Assembly: GCA_930367205.1 (NCBI GenBank)
Contig: OV884013.1
Span: 91,451,333-91,515,332 of the forward strand
Source of the DNA: Acanthosoma haemorrhoidale
Taxonomy: Eukaryota > Arthropoda > Insecta > Hemiptera > Acanthosomatidae
DNA: 64,000 bases
Direction: 5' to 3'
A program made the translations under genes and the position numbers. Every line of letters begins with the position of its first letter. Position 1 is the first letter of the stretch. The notes under the pieces are model-generated. The model saw only the letters and a program-made list of their open reading frames with translations. It was not told the DNA's origin and searched no databases. Below are positions 24,571 to 35,541 of the stretch, piece after piece.

Positions 24571-24778
24571 TGATACCGTATTGTGAACAACTGTTCAAAA
24601 TGGCCAACACCGCTAGATTGCATGCAGCACTGTGGAGAGCACTCCTCATGTCATCAAGGCAGATCAACATCGCTTGATGAGCACCGTCTATTTATACTGC
24701 GGCACGCTCTCCCCTCTCGGCTGGTTGTCTCACCTACTTTCCACCTCTAGCCAAGGGCCCTTACAACACGATCGTCTT
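24571..24778 (-). promoter_or_regulatory. Possible LTR/promoter with TATA box
   Basis: Read on minus from 24778, the segment opens TGTTGTAAGGG, reaches TATAAATA at 24696-24689 within G+C-richer DNA, and ends near 24571 in ATCA followed by TGGTTTCAGG. TG...CA ends, an internal TATA box and a following TGG are the layout of an LTR plus primer site. No second LTR or coding region is seen, so this is suggestive only. Confidence 0.3.
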
Positions 24779-24994
24779 AATCTCAATTTTAATCACGTCT
24801 GAATAATTCAATTATTTACTCAACCGGTTTTCTCAGGCAAATCCTCTAATAATGAAACTAAACCATGGATCACTAGGCTTGCCTTATATCAGTTAAGGAC
24901 TAAAGTTTACAATTTTACAAATATCAAATCAAATCTTTATCGTTCTCATCCATACCATATATACAATTCTTCATTCACTCGCTCTTTCATACAC

Positions 24995-25395
24995 TGTGGC
25001 GGTTCTTAGTATTTAGGGAAATCACCCTATACTATTGCAGATATATTATAAATAGAAGTAAATTATTATAAATCTTTTAGCAATAAAGAAAACGCGGAAG
25101 CAAGTAACATGAGACGGGACGACGACTGTCAGTCATAAATTAGAGAGACCCTTACAGCCCAGGCCTGCGGGACCCTTGCCACATGTAAACCACAACAAGC
25201 TAAGCGGTTACAGATTACTTAGAATCGGCATGCTCCTCCTTTTTGTTCAGCCCCTCCGAGGAGGCGTGGGATATTTAACGGAGGAGGCTAACCCCAGACA
25301 GCCAGTCTTTTCGCGCCCGTTCCTCGTGATACTTGCTTCTGTTCAACTCTGAAACTTTGACTTATTCTTTATGAATCCTCTGTACCTTTTGAACA
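24995..25395 (+). mobile_element. BEL/Pao-like LTR
   Basis: A 401-bp segment begins TGTGGCGGTTC and ends TTTTGAACA, giving TGT...ACA termini. It includes a TATA-like GATATTTAAC near 25269 and a CAGTC initiator-like site about 30 bp later. An AATAAA lies at 25082-25087. It is followed immediately by a primer binding site and an ATG. A related end-PBS-ATG arrangement occurs on minus at 62.8-63.3 kb. LTR class is inferred from these features; no protease or polymerase is present. Confidence 0.5.
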
Positions 25396-25413
25396 TAGTG
25401 CATTGTCGGGGCA
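25396..25413 (+). promoter_or_regulatory. Primer binding site (tRNA-Gly type)
   Basis: TAGTGCATTGTCGGGGCA abuts the ACA end of the LTR. The complement of the tRNA-Gly(GCC) 3' end (...CCAATGCACCA) is TGGTGCATTGG, so the match is good apart from A at the second base and T after CATTG. The same string (TAGTGCATTGTCAGGGCAC) occurs on minus at 62892-62910. Confidence 0.5.
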
Positions 25414-25427
25414 CCTACCTATCGTAA

Positions 25428-25481
25428 ATGGAGTCAGATATTAACGCCGACCTGGAACGATTGTCCAGGTCACAAACTTGA
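25428..25481 (+). pseudogene. Truncated start of an LTR-element gag
   Basis: A 17-codon frame MESDINADLERLSRSQT ends in TGA. Its first four residues and upstream leader match a minus-strand counterpart at 62822-62878 (MESDSTVVRPV...), showing a shared gag start. The frame dies within 60 bp, and the 3' end of a Jockey-like copy begins about 65 bp further on, so the rest of the element was lost or replaced. Confidence 0.45.
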
Positions 25482-25546
25482 ACAATTCGCACTTGTCACC
25501 ATGGCTAGAGTGCTTGGGCACTCCCCTAGTGACATTTTCCGACATA

Positions 25547-26640
25547 CACTATTTACCAACAACCCAGAGAGCTCCCAAATCCGCATGACTGTCACCCCCC
25601 TCCCCTCGCATGCGAAAGAGGAGTCCTGGAAAGTCCCCCACGCTCCTCCGTCAGCCGCGTCACCGGATACGGACCGAAGGAGGCTGGCCAATACCACGAG
25701 AGCGACAGACGCTCAGGACATGATTGGATAAACTGGCCTTTGCCAGGACTCCCACTGTCATGCATTTATAGCAGGTCACGAGGCCACTCCTGCGTTAGTT
25801 TCCGATGAGGATTATAGGGATGTGTGGTGCAGTGCAATGATTATGCTAGGGGATTAGGTTATTTGGATAGGTTTTGGTGGAATTTCATGAACTTGGAAGG
25901 GATAAGTTTAAGAATGTAGGGTATATTAAGATCGTTATGAAGGGTTTTGTTGCTAACGTAATAAGGGGCATTGACTATTGTTCTCAGTACTATTGATTGA
26001 AAGGATTGGATGCGTTTAATGTTTGACTTTTTTTCTGGCCCCCATAGCTCTATTCTACTTTGTAAATTAGTAATTTATTTTCTATTGAGAGATGGGATGT
26101 CCTTTGAAGTAGTCTGTGAAGTTGTCCAAAGCGTCTGTTTAGTTCTTGTCTTTTTAGCCTCGTGTGTGGGTTCCGTGTTAGCCTTTTGTCGACATGGAAG
26201 CCTAATTACCGCACTGTCTTGGATAGAGAAAGAGGAATAGAATTTCAAAAAACTAGTGTTCAGGACTTGCAGTAGAGGGTAAAAATAATATGGAAACATT
26301 TTCCTTCATTAACTTTGATCCGCCATTGGTTGCACCAATACTCAAGCTCATCAAGGTGTTTTTGAAGCTTATGGAATGCTATATCGAGGTCTGGGTGGGA
26401 TGACAGGACTGCAGTGTCATCTGCAAATTTTGCCAAAAAGGTATTGGGAGTAGAGGGGACATCAGCAGTATATAGGTTATAGAGCATAGGGCCCAGGAAA
26501 CTGCTCTGTGGAACTCCTGCTTTTATGGGATATTAGTTAGAATATTCTAAGTCACATCGGAGTTAGAAGAAGCGGGAAGCGAAAAAGGGTCTGTGGTAAA
26601 TATGTTGAGAGCTTGTAAAGCAAACCTGCGCGCCAAAACC
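25547..26640 (-). pseudogene. Jockey-like LINE, ORF2 C-terminal third plus 3' UTR
   Basis: This is the longest Jockey-like copy here. On minus from about 26640 it shows GLLYKLSTYLP, then KAGVPQSSFLGPMLYNLYTA (family AGVPQGSVLGP), the catalytic box FADDTAVLSSHPD (26427-26389), LEYWCNQWRIKVNEGKC, then after a frameshift the thumb region HVDKRLTRNPHTRLKRQELN, RTSHLSIENKLLIYK, SNIKRIQSFQS and YVSNKTLHNDLNIPYI, with a stop at 25769-25767. A 3' UTR follows to about 25547. Frameshifts, stops and a small internal deletion break it, and everything upstream of the palm is missing. In life ORF2 supplies endonuclease and reverse transcriptase for target-primed insertion. Confidence 0.92.
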
Positions 26641-27145
26641 TATCAAAAGCATTTACATATCAAGTGAAGGAAACAATCAAAAGATACTTATACAATTCAT
26701 ATTGAGTCATTGAAGTATTTACAAAATGATTATGAAAAACTCCTTGAGTATTTTATGTCAAAAATATTTTAATTTTTTTAATAATTTTGGTCACTGAAAC
26801 TGACCATTTCAACTAATAAAAAAACGTTAAATTATTGACTTAAAACAGAGTATTATTGTTGGCGCTTAAAGCTTAATTTCTTGGAATACCTTTGAAACTA
26901 TTTTTACAGAATCACAATAGTGGTGGCTAACCATGACTAAAATAAATCAAAACAATCTTAAATATTTTCTGACCTAGGGGTTAAGAAACATTCTGCAAAA
27001 TGTGCCAGATTTTTTACGTTATTTATTCACGTTATCATGTATAAAACAAAACCTAGTCAGTGTATTCCGAGTTATTGTGGAGTAAGCTTTTTTAATTTCA
27101 GATCGATTGAATCAATTATACAATCGCTTTCTTAGAAAATTACCG
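26641..27145. other. Anonymous AT-rich DNA
   Basis: Nothing recognised. Confidence 0.45.
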
Positions 27146-27290
27146 TTCCAGTAGCCTTGTGGTTAGCATGTGTCGGGACCCGGGGTAGAATCTATAAGGC
27201 GTTTTTCTATGGGAGATAGGTTCACTCGGACTCGTGAGGGCAAATGAGTAACTACCTAAAACCGGTAAAAAAAAATGTAAAACCGGTCAA
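27146..27290 (+). mobile_element. tRNA-derived SINE, copy 2
   Basis: The head CCAGTAGCCTTGTGGTTAGC (27149-27168) matches copy 1 at 15.08 kb and contains a pol III A box. A B-box-like GGTTCACTCGGACT follows about 60 bp later. The tail CAAATGAGTAAC is shared with copy 1. It ends in an A-rich region with repeated AAAACCGGT (27258 and 27280). Confidence 0.7.
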
Positions 27291-28060
27291 GATAGTCGAA
27301 GTTTAGGTTGAGGGGTAACAAATCTATTGCTAACTACTACACTAAATTTTTAATTTATTTATCATAGAATATACATACAAAAAACGATCGCCCCTGAATT
27401 AACCTTACCTAAGAGGAGAGTCCTCTAAAGTGGAGAATTAGGGTTTCGTTGATTTTTTCAAAATCAAAAACCCTCATATATTCAATTCATTTCCCCGTGT
27501 CTCATGTCTAACCAAGTATCTCATATAGCATTCAATTTTATATCGAGGTTCTGTTTGGTCACCCAACGACATGAACTAAATTTTAAATTACATAAAACAT
27601 AATTAAGGGTTATTAGTTTATTACTTGGTGATAAAAAACTAAATATTTTTCTATCGTACAGAGAAAGAAAACAAATTTAAGGTCTCGTTGTCCTAATTAA
27701 TGATCAGTTTTTTTTTAACAGCACAAATTCTATACGACATATATAAAAACTGCATAAACATTGTGTTTTTTTAGAGACATGATATCTTGCATGGTAGTTC
27801 AATTCGATGACTCGATATTGCTAAAAATTAAATTATCCTATAAAAAATAGTCATTTTTGTAATTACTATGTAGTGAAAAAAAAAAATGTTTTCCTAGTAT
27901 ATTGCAGTAGGTAACAAATTAAATATTTTGTTTGCTGATAAAGAATATTTTGGGGATTTAGTTAGCCTAAAATTACAAATAAACATTAAAAAATAATCTA
28001 ATAAAATTTAGGGAATCGATCAAAAGTGAGTACTCACTTCGTCTCAAACTGATGATATAG
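27291..28060. other. Anonymous AT-rich DNA
   Basis: Nothing recognised. Confidence 0.45.
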
Positions 28061-28369
28061 AAATGTGTCCTCCAGCCAGCTCTGCTGTACGATGCCCCAC
28101 TATATACTCACTTGACTGACAATAGGGCTAAATTTCTCCAGCAATTTCAGAATGGGATCATGCGAAAAGTGGTCAGACATACCTCTCTCTCGAGATTAAA
28201 GAACGCCGATCTGCGCTTGTTGGTTGGTGTGCCGTCGGTAGGTGAGTTCATACACCAGAGACAAATCAAGTTTTTTGACTCATTGCAGCATCTAACAAAC
28301 CAAGTGTTTAACACTATGACCCCACCAACCATCCCGTATCTATACCAACAGACTGTCAGGGAAAGTTAG
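28061..28369 (+). pseudogene. LINE ORF2, C-terminal fragment (Jockey/I-like)
   Basis: One open frame of about 100 codons runs from 28061 to the stop at 28367. It shows ALLYDAPLYTHLTDN, QQFQNGIMRKVVRHTS, LKNADLRLLVGVPSVGEFI and QIKFFDSLQHLTN. This is the C-terminal pattern of Jockey/I-clade ORF2 proteins (LLYG.P, Q..Q...LR......, L......P.V.EFI, ..FF..L..H.N). It is a different family from the 25-kb and 63-kb Jockey-like copies but akin to the 36-kb LINE (FIKRRHIKFFDSLRHSHN). The 5' part is missing and no 3' UTR match is seen. Confidence 0.7.
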
Positions 28370-28772
28370 GTTAAGATTTTGTTTGTTAGATGTAGAGCCC
28401 CATCACTTTTTAAACATGTATAGACAATGAATGTAAAAAACTTTTGTAACAATCGCAAATCACAGTGTGGAATTGTTAGAAATTGTATCAAATATAGCCC
28501 AGCTAAAGGACATATAACATTGACCTATTGTAAATAGATTCATTTATATAAAATCTATATTGAATTCCATAATTTTCTATAACAAAGATATGTGAAGAAA
28601 AAAAAAGAGAGTAATTAGTAAGACCGTCGAAATATATTGGGTGGTACTGCACTCATAACTATATTATTTATGTTGTATTGTACTCAATAATTCAGTCAAC
28701 GTGACATGTCAACTTCAATTTATCAACACATGTTTTCGTTTTTTTAGCCGGCAACACTTTATTTTTTCTCAG
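28370..28772. other. Anonymous DNA
   Basis: Nothing recognised. A poly-pyrimidine stretch with CAG at its end (28759-28772) is discussed with the next entry. Confidence 0.4.
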
Positions 28773-28913
28773 CTACATTTGTCCCCTTCAGAAAGCTCTC
28801 CCTCCCCATATCGGTCTGTGGGCATTGTGTGGTCAAATGATGAAGCACAGACAGTATCTATTTCAGAGCTGAAAGTGGTTTCGCTAACCTCTAACAGTGG
28901 CAATTTTTCTTAG
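28773..28913 (+). CDS. Candidate terminal exon of an unidentified gene
   Basis: A splice-acceptor-like TTATTTTTTCTCAG ends at 28772. After it, 46 codons stay open in phase 0: LHLSPSESSPSPYRSVGIVW at the start and VVSLTSNSGNFS before TAG at 28911. Composition is balanced and serine-rich, unlike translations of AT-rich noise. No family is recognised. The frame also stays open upstream of the acceptor to 28701, so it could equally be a chance open frame. No upstream exon was found. Confidence 0.25.
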   Translation, partial: LHLSPSESSPSPYRSVGIVWSNDEAQTVSISELKVVSLTSNSGNFS

Positions 28914-29939
28914 GGCCCTCTGCAGGGTTGAAAAATAGTTGTGTAAATAAAAAGGAGAGAAGGAGAGGAGGAAGAAGGATGCGGCGGGGCAGTTTGTAGG
29001 GGGCTTAATGAGCTGCCAGCTGCTAGCTCTCTCTCCCGCCTCCAGGTAAATGGAGCAACCGCCTAAATCTCCCGAGCATTTACACCCCCGTCTTCGATAA
29101 ATTGCCTCTTCTTCTAAGGGGTAATTGTTGTACCCGAATGATGTGTGTTAGCACAGCTGTACGGAAGCGGAAGAGTGGAATGTTCATTATCCTCCATTTC
29201 ACTTTGTAGCTATTTCGTCGTTACAATACAGCAGTTTCCCATCTCTCTCTCTCCAGTGCCTCGGTTTCTGTCAGTTAGAGCAGGGTAGATTACCAATATA
29301 AAATCTAGCTTTCCCAGGTGAGAGAAGAACTCTCGCCTTACAGATGTCCTGTTGATTCTCAAACAACCTGCTAAAAAATCTAAAGCATAAAGACGTCTGA
29401 CCTTCTGTATTTTGAAAACATTTGGGATTAAATACCATAGCTGAGAAGAAATAAAAACCTCATTTGTTTTGTTTCGCAATATAAACTCCACCACATATTC
29501 TTGTTTTACTACGTACACCTTAGTTTTACCCCAGTAGTGCATGTACCTGTATGAAGGCTAGTTTTCCACGGACCACGACAAAATTGTGAATAACATAAAA
29601 TAATAATCATATTAGAAGGCTTGTTGGGTGCTATTCATATTAGTAATTTTACCATAATTCTGGTCTGCTCACGATTTATTTTACAATAATATGAACGCTT
29701 TCGGTGGCTATAGCACCAGTATATTATGAATTATCGGAAAGATAAAAGTTTGAAAATAAAAGTGACAAGTTAAATTATGCCCCCTATTCTAGAGGGGGGT
29801 AGGTAGGTGGGGGGGGGGCTTCATTTTTTTGGACCGCGGAAGTTTGACAATGTTTTTAAACGGACTATTGAGACCACTGTCATAGAGTTAGCTTTTCACG
29901 TTTGTTGAATTCACACTCCTTGCCTCTTGGGAAAAAAAA
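28914..29939. other. Purine-rich, G+C-richer segment and anonymous DNA
   Basis: 28950-29100 is unusually G+C-rich for the window: a GGAGAGAAGGAGAGGAGG-type purine tract, then a CCTCCAG/GTAAAT string (29040-29052) that fits a splice donor. It may be a 5' exon/promoter region or a repeat. The 110-residue minus-strand frame at 29210-29542 has no recognisable domain. A G-rich tract lies near 29796-29818. Confidence 0.3.
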
Positions 29940-31716
29940 CTTTACCTCTAGGTAAGGTGACCAACCCAAGCACTCCAAATGGCTATCGTCCGAGACCCAT
30001 CCTTTCCAATCAATGGCAACCTCTTAAGCGATTAGTTCAACCTCTAACCTCCAGTTAAAAAAAAAAAAAAACAGTATCAATCCATTTCAATCAGGCTTTC
30101 GATTCCACGCGATATACCCAAAAAACAAGAATACCATCGACATTTTAACCGCCACAGAACACCACACAATCACTGTCCCCATACTTTCCCACTTCACCGA
30201 AGCTTTCAACTCGATCGATCATTCCTACTTTCTAGCCAAACAAGCAGATCCGTTTCCAATAGTTCCTGAGTAAACTGTGGTAATTGATTTTTTTACTGCT
30301 GAAAACTTTGATACATTCGACTGACTTCAATTTATTTATGTAATCAGGCGCACAAAGCTTGTAGATAACTAACAGGCGTTCTGAGTACTGCGCAACTTGA
30401 CCCATGCGACAGGCGAAGTACAACTACTTTCATGAAGCCCTCTACTCTGCTCCTGATTCCAAATCCAAATGGCAACTCCTTTGAAAACTGACCCTCTGTG
30501 ACTCCTCTGGTGCTTCCTCCTTAGAAGTATTCCCCGTTTCATCTGATGAGCTAAACTCATATTTTGTGTCTGCCTCCTCAACTACTTAACCATCTCCCTC
30601 ATCCTACAGTTCTTGCGGGCTCTTATATAATGATAATGATTTTTATTTTAACTATGTCTCTCCCACGGACCTTATAATCACAATAATAATGAGAGCAGGC
30701 ATTGACGCTACTGGTTATGACGAAATCCCCGTCAAGATGATAAAACTAGTCCTTTCAGTCATCCTGCCTGTTCTTCTCCATATTTACAATTTTTCCCTTC
30801 AAAACTCATTACAGTCTTCCCAACTTCTTAGAAAAGAACCTTAGCCCAACCACTAAAAAAAATCTTAACCACACTTCACCAAACGGCTATCGTCCAATCT
30901 CCATCTCTTTCAACCTCTCCAAACCTTTTGAAAGACTAGTCTAATCCCAAATCTCCAATTTCCATGAACAGTTCCAACTTCTCAATCTGGTTTCAGTTAC
31001 TACACACCATCTGCACTAGCTAATGTCTTCAGTATTCTTCATCCTGTTATTTATCAACAAAAATTAACAGTCCTAATTCTCTTAGATTTCTCCAAAGCAC
31101 TTGATATCATATACCACGCAGTCTTTCTTTCTAACTTAAAATCACTAACCTTCTCCAATAGCTCTATCTGCTGGTTTCTCTCCATCATATACAAGTAGTT
31201 ACTATTACTAATCAACCCCTATCGGCTTCGCTAACTCTTTCATTGGGAGTAGCCCAGAGATTGAGCATTTCTTCCCTTCTTTTTAATTGTTACATAAATG
31301 GTCTCCCTAAATCTAGTCATAATTATTCCCATCACCTTTACACTGACGACTCCCAAATATATTCGTCCTCCCCCTTAAAACCTAAGGATAATCATTGACC
31401 GAACCCTTTGAACCAGCACATCTCCAAAATTTCCTGTCGGTCAATAGGTGCCCTGAAACTATTCCATTGCTCTCAACATCTGCTCCCCCAGCCTACACGT
31501 CAACTCCTTGTATCCTCCCTCATTCCCCCTCACCTTGACTATGGCTTTGTAGGGTATGTTGGTCTCTCGGTGAGACTCGATGACAAGTTGAAGGCAATCA
31601 TAAATTTCTTCATTAGATTTTTCTTTGGGACTCTGTGGTGCTCCCGGGCCTCTCACCTCTATGCCGACAGGATGGCTGTTCCACTCCTTCTGTGCACAAT
31701 ATTGTTGTGATATTAG
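29940..31716 (+). pseudogene. CR1-like LINE, scrambled reverse-transcriptase fragments
   Basis: Several frames recover CR1/L2-type ORF2 pieces. First comes NGYRPRPILSNQWQPLKRLV, FQSGFRFH and FTEAFNSIDHS (29984-30245). From 30430 come HEALYSAPDSKSKW and LTLCDSSGASSLEVFPVSSD. Then come NGYRPISISFNLSKPFERLV (30880-30940), LDFSKALDII (31081-31110, catalytic D), LYTDDSQIYSSS (31336-31371, YxDD box with T for A) and the thumb KLFHCSQHLLPQPTRQLLVS with PHLDYGF. NGYRP appears twice, so two copies or a rearranged copy are joined. The order within the main copy is correct. Many stops and frameshifts. The same linker region recurs at 42.4-42.6 kb. Confidence 0.85.
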
Positions 31717-32223
31717 ATATTGTGGAGTTCGTGTATAAGAAATGGAAATATAAATATTTAATCCAACCTTGAATCAAGAAGGCAAACAAAAACAAAAGAG
31801 GAATGATGGAAAAACAAAATGGCTATTAATTAGAATTAAGTAGTTAGTTGTTGTGGTTATGATGAGAACACACAGTTACACTCTAGTTTTGGAATCAGCC
31901 CGGGATATAAGTATCTGACTATAGTGATCATAGTAAAAAATTTTTTATAAGTTATTTGTTGTTGGCTTTGAAGCGGAGCGGAAGAGAAAAAGCACCAGGA
32001 AGAAGTGTTAATTTTGTTTAAAGAAAGATGAAAAAGAAAAGAAAAAATAGACAAGTATAATTAATATAAGTTTTTTTATTTATTTGTTATTAAAGTCACC
32101 TTTTGCCAGAATTATTTTTGTTAGTAGAACCTTAAACATCAGATAATAAGTAATAAAATAAATTTAAAGTTAAAGAATAAAAATAAAATTACGATATCTT
32201 TTAAAAAACGTAATAATATTTCC
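31717..32223. other. Probable insertion splitting the CR1-like LINE
   Basis: The thumb region stops near 31716 and recognisable C-terminal coding resumes near 32290. The intervening 0.5 kb is AT-rich, has no LINE-like coding and is not repeated in the window. It is probably an inserted element or replaced DNA. No inverted repeats or target duplication were found by eye. Confidence 0.4.
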
Positions 32224-32520
32224 TCGGTTCCTTCCTTTTTCAAACCATCCATTTTCATCACCCCCCCCCCTTATATATACAATATTTTACAGTTCAAATA
32301 CTCAGTCTACTCTCGGAATACAAGATCCCGTCTCTCTGACTTTTATACTCCTTCCCACAAAATACGATCGGTTCTTACTTGCTCGCTCTACTATCCTCTG
32401 GAATTCTCTACCTCTTAATATCCTCATGCTTCATCCTTATGAACCTTCAAAACCCTACTATCCCAAAACCTCCTCACCATCCCCAGATTCGCTCAAAATA
32501 TTGAAGTTAGTCTGGGATCG
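32224..32520 (+). pseudogene. CR1-like LINE, C-terminal end
   Basis: Plus-strand frames read TRSRLSDFYTPSHKIRSVLT (about 32319-32378), then TFKTLLSQNLLT (about 32443-32480). These are the closing blocks of CR1/L2-type ORF2 proteins (R......YP.....R.S....S...WN.LP......S...FK..L...L). It is most likely the end of the LINE interrupted at 31716. Confidence 0.65.
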
Positions 32521-34820
32521 ATTCATTCATTAAATTATTTTATACTTTCTGAATTTTATTTTTGTATATAATTGTGAATTATATATAGAGTGATATTTAC
32601 TTATAGCCTTTAAAAAAATGTAAATTAAACTTATAATTTATTACCTCAGGAGGGACCTTGGCAACCAAGCATTTACATGAAATAAATAATTAATACATTT
32701 TTTTTTATGACAGTAAATTATAGTTAAAATATTTAAACCAAATACATCCATTAAACAAATTATAATTGTAAAATATTAAAGCATACAAACATAAAATAAT
32801 TAAATTTATTAAATAATTTTAGCTTTCATTAACTTAAATTTTATAAGCTTTCATTAACGTTTATAACCTCTCTTAGACTTAAATTTATAAGTCTTATATT
32901 GAAATCTATTTGATAATTACAAACATAGCAGTCACATTTTATATAAGTTAGACAGTTACAATCAGGACCAAAGAGCTTGGAACTTATTATACTAATATCT
33001 ATTTTCTGGAGATACCAATTAAAATAATTAAGGCTATTATACTTTTATACCTAACAGGGAAAAAATAACTATACTAATGCATTATTGCAATTTGGTTCAC
33101 ATGCAATATAAAAATGACATATCTTTAAACAAATAGTGTACATATCTTCTTATATATGTTTTTGCAATCGAGCTGTTAATGGAAATTAGCCAATTAACAG
33201 GAAAACTATTTAACAGATTTACTCTATAAAGAAAAACTTGTTTCACAGCTCATAGTTATTACACTAAATCTTACAATCGATTAATATCAATACAATTAAT
33301 TTTACAATCCTGTAAACAAAACATCTAAATTTAAATTCAGGAATTCCTAACTGACATCTGGTCACTCAAACTTCAATTTCTGAGTCTTATTGGTTACAGT
33401 TTTAACAATTCAAAAACACTCCATAAGCAAATGAACAACTCTTTAAACCTATTTACACTTATTTTAAATAAAATTGAATAGGAAGAGATCATTTTGCTCC
33501 TTGTACTATATGAATTACAATCAAATGTCTATTTTCAAAATAAATTAAAAAAAAATTTAAGGAATCATATTAATGCATTACTATGATAGAGAGAATAGAG
33601 TATGAATAAAAGGAATTACACAATATAAAATATAAAGGACATTAAAACTTGTTATTCTGTATATGTTGTTAGAGTCAAAAACACAAATATCATTTGCAGT
33701 GAAATGTACGGTTACTAAATTAATTTTAGGAAATTATTGAAAAATTATGTGGAAATGCAATGATGAGGGTAACCGATTAAAGACATCTTTTAAACAGTCT
33801 TCCATTCTAATGTTTTTCTATGGGATGGCCAACCAATGCTATACTATCTATTCGTTTTAATAAAAGATTTATTATAGCCAACTGTCTCGCCCAGAAAATT
33901 TTATTTCTATCTCTCAGGGACATTCCTAAGTGTTTGTTGAGATAATAATGCAATTTTTTGTGTATTTTGGATGTTTGGTCCATTTTAAATTTATTAAAAA
34001 ACTTTTCCTAACTGTGTTCAATTTCGAATTTTTTGTTAGTATAAGCTTGGATGATTTAAATTTTTCAATAGGTTGTTTTTTATATTTTTTGATGGATGCT
34101 AAAACTGAATTTTTAATATTATTATAATTATTCAATGAAACAATAAAAACGTCTACAAGTGTGTTTGATTTTACATAAACAATTCAAATTTCACCTGTTG
34201 TATTTCTGGTTCCACAATTAGCTTTTCTTTATTTCCACCATTCAGAACATCTAAATAGTTTTGTGTTTAAATTGTTTTTAACAGAATTTTCATTTACATA
34301 TAATAAATAAAACTAAATAATTAATACTTGTATTGTTTTTGAGTTGTTAACAAATCCATGCCTTGCTTTATCCAAGTGTTGTATTTTGTGATCCCAGCAC
34401 TCCAAATACAATGCTACTTCAGTAGCCTTCTGTAGACTCCCTCAATATGCAAATATGATGTATGAGATGATATGATGGCATGCGATGTTACAAGGTAATA
34501 TGAAGAAATAAGATATACGAGGAAACACAAAGTATGAGGGACTTCACATCAATATGTTGGGCCATCCACAAATTGCAACAGATCATCATCAACCTCTGTT
34601 CTTCAGCAATTATATTCGACTTACGTCTCCTTTCGAGCATCTATACCAACTCTCCCCTCTAGTAACTATAAACACTGAAGTCTCTCTCAGCTGTTCCAAT
34701 TATTGACATACTTCCTGCTGTTACATTCACTTGTTTGAATTTAAACTTCTTATAATTTATTTTATATTATTTAATATTTTATACAATAAAATAATCCTTC
34801 TCTTAAATCACTCTTGAAAA
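32521..34820. other. Anonymous, very AT-rich DNA
   Basis: No gene recognised. Opposed frames at 33926-34135 and 33930-34127 are low-complexity. A G+C-richer patch at 34360-34730 has no motif. Confidence 0.45.
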
Positions 34821-35120
34821 ATAACATTACAATAGATAGATGTTGGCTCCCAGCTGGTATGTCACTTTTTTGTTTTCTTTTGTATTAATTTGTGATACTA
34901 AACAGACTTCTGCTTATTGTTGTTTTCCTTTCTTATAGGTAGACCCATCTATAACTTTATTTACTAAAAGTAGATAAATAATTTTTATTATATTTCATAA
35001 TCACTATTATCTTTCCTTTCGAAATTTACCCTTTATTTTACAATGTCATTATTTTTTTTAAATTATGAAGTAACAGTTCTTTTCATTTACCAGATGTGAA
35101 TATGTCATCTGAACATTAAT
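34821..35120 (-). repeat. Dispersed repeat, copy 2 of an inverted pair
   Basis: This is the partner of 24041-24355 in opposite orientation. On plus it reads AGCTGGTATGTCACTTTTTT at 34852-34871 and GTCATCTGAACATTAAT at 35104-35120. Confidence 0.75.
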
Positions 35121-35300
35121 ATTATTGGTAGGGGGCTTTGTACCGGAATAAATTTTTTTTTTATATGGTATTCTAAAAACCCTTTTAAAATAAGCTTGGA
35201 TTGTTATTGTTGGCAATATAAACTTTTTTTTATATATTTTTGAAATTCTTTTTGCATTACCATTTTAATATGATCTTAACCATAAAGAAAACTTTAAATC

Positions 35301-35530
35301 TTAATGAACTTGAGAAGTAGTCCGGATTCGGGCCACGTCGGGAATCTCTTTAGCCATTGTTAAATAATTGTAAAATAAATGATTAGTGCCCGTTGTGGAA
35401 GGGTTAATTGAATAGTAAATCTTCCGTCTTTCCACAATATGGTATTTATTGACCAATAATGTTCTCGACAGCTCTAATCTGTCATCTTCAGTTGCTAAAG
35501 TGAAAACTCGCATGATAAAAACCTCGACTG
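35301..35530 (-). mobile_element. Retroelement tail (Penelope-like or similar), host of a LINE insertion
   Basis: Minus strand carries a 70-residue frame and the string CTGAAGATGACAGATTAGAG followed by CTGTCGAGAAC and AATAAATACC. Similar CTGAAGATGACA...CTGTCGAAA...AATAAA strings are familiar near the 3' ends of Penelope-like and related retroelements. The related string TCTGAAGATGACATTTTATT occurs at 52.8 kb. Class assignment is weak. A LINE (35542-36105) is inserted at its edge. Confidence 0.3.
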
Positions 35531-35541
35531 TATTTATAGAC
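35530..35541. repeat. Target-site duplication, left copy
   Basis: GTATTTATAGAC is identical to 36106-36117 and flanks the poly(A) side of the LINE. Confidence 0.85.

Noticed and set aside
26010..26299. Open frames of 74-76 residues on both strands
   Set aside because: They lie inside the Jockey-like copy. The plus-strand frame is antisense and the minus-strand one is out of the true reading frame for most of its length.
29210..29542. 110-residue minus-strand open frame as a gene
   Set aside because: No domain, no partner copy, no splice or promoter context. Length alone is not enough in 64 kb read in six frames.
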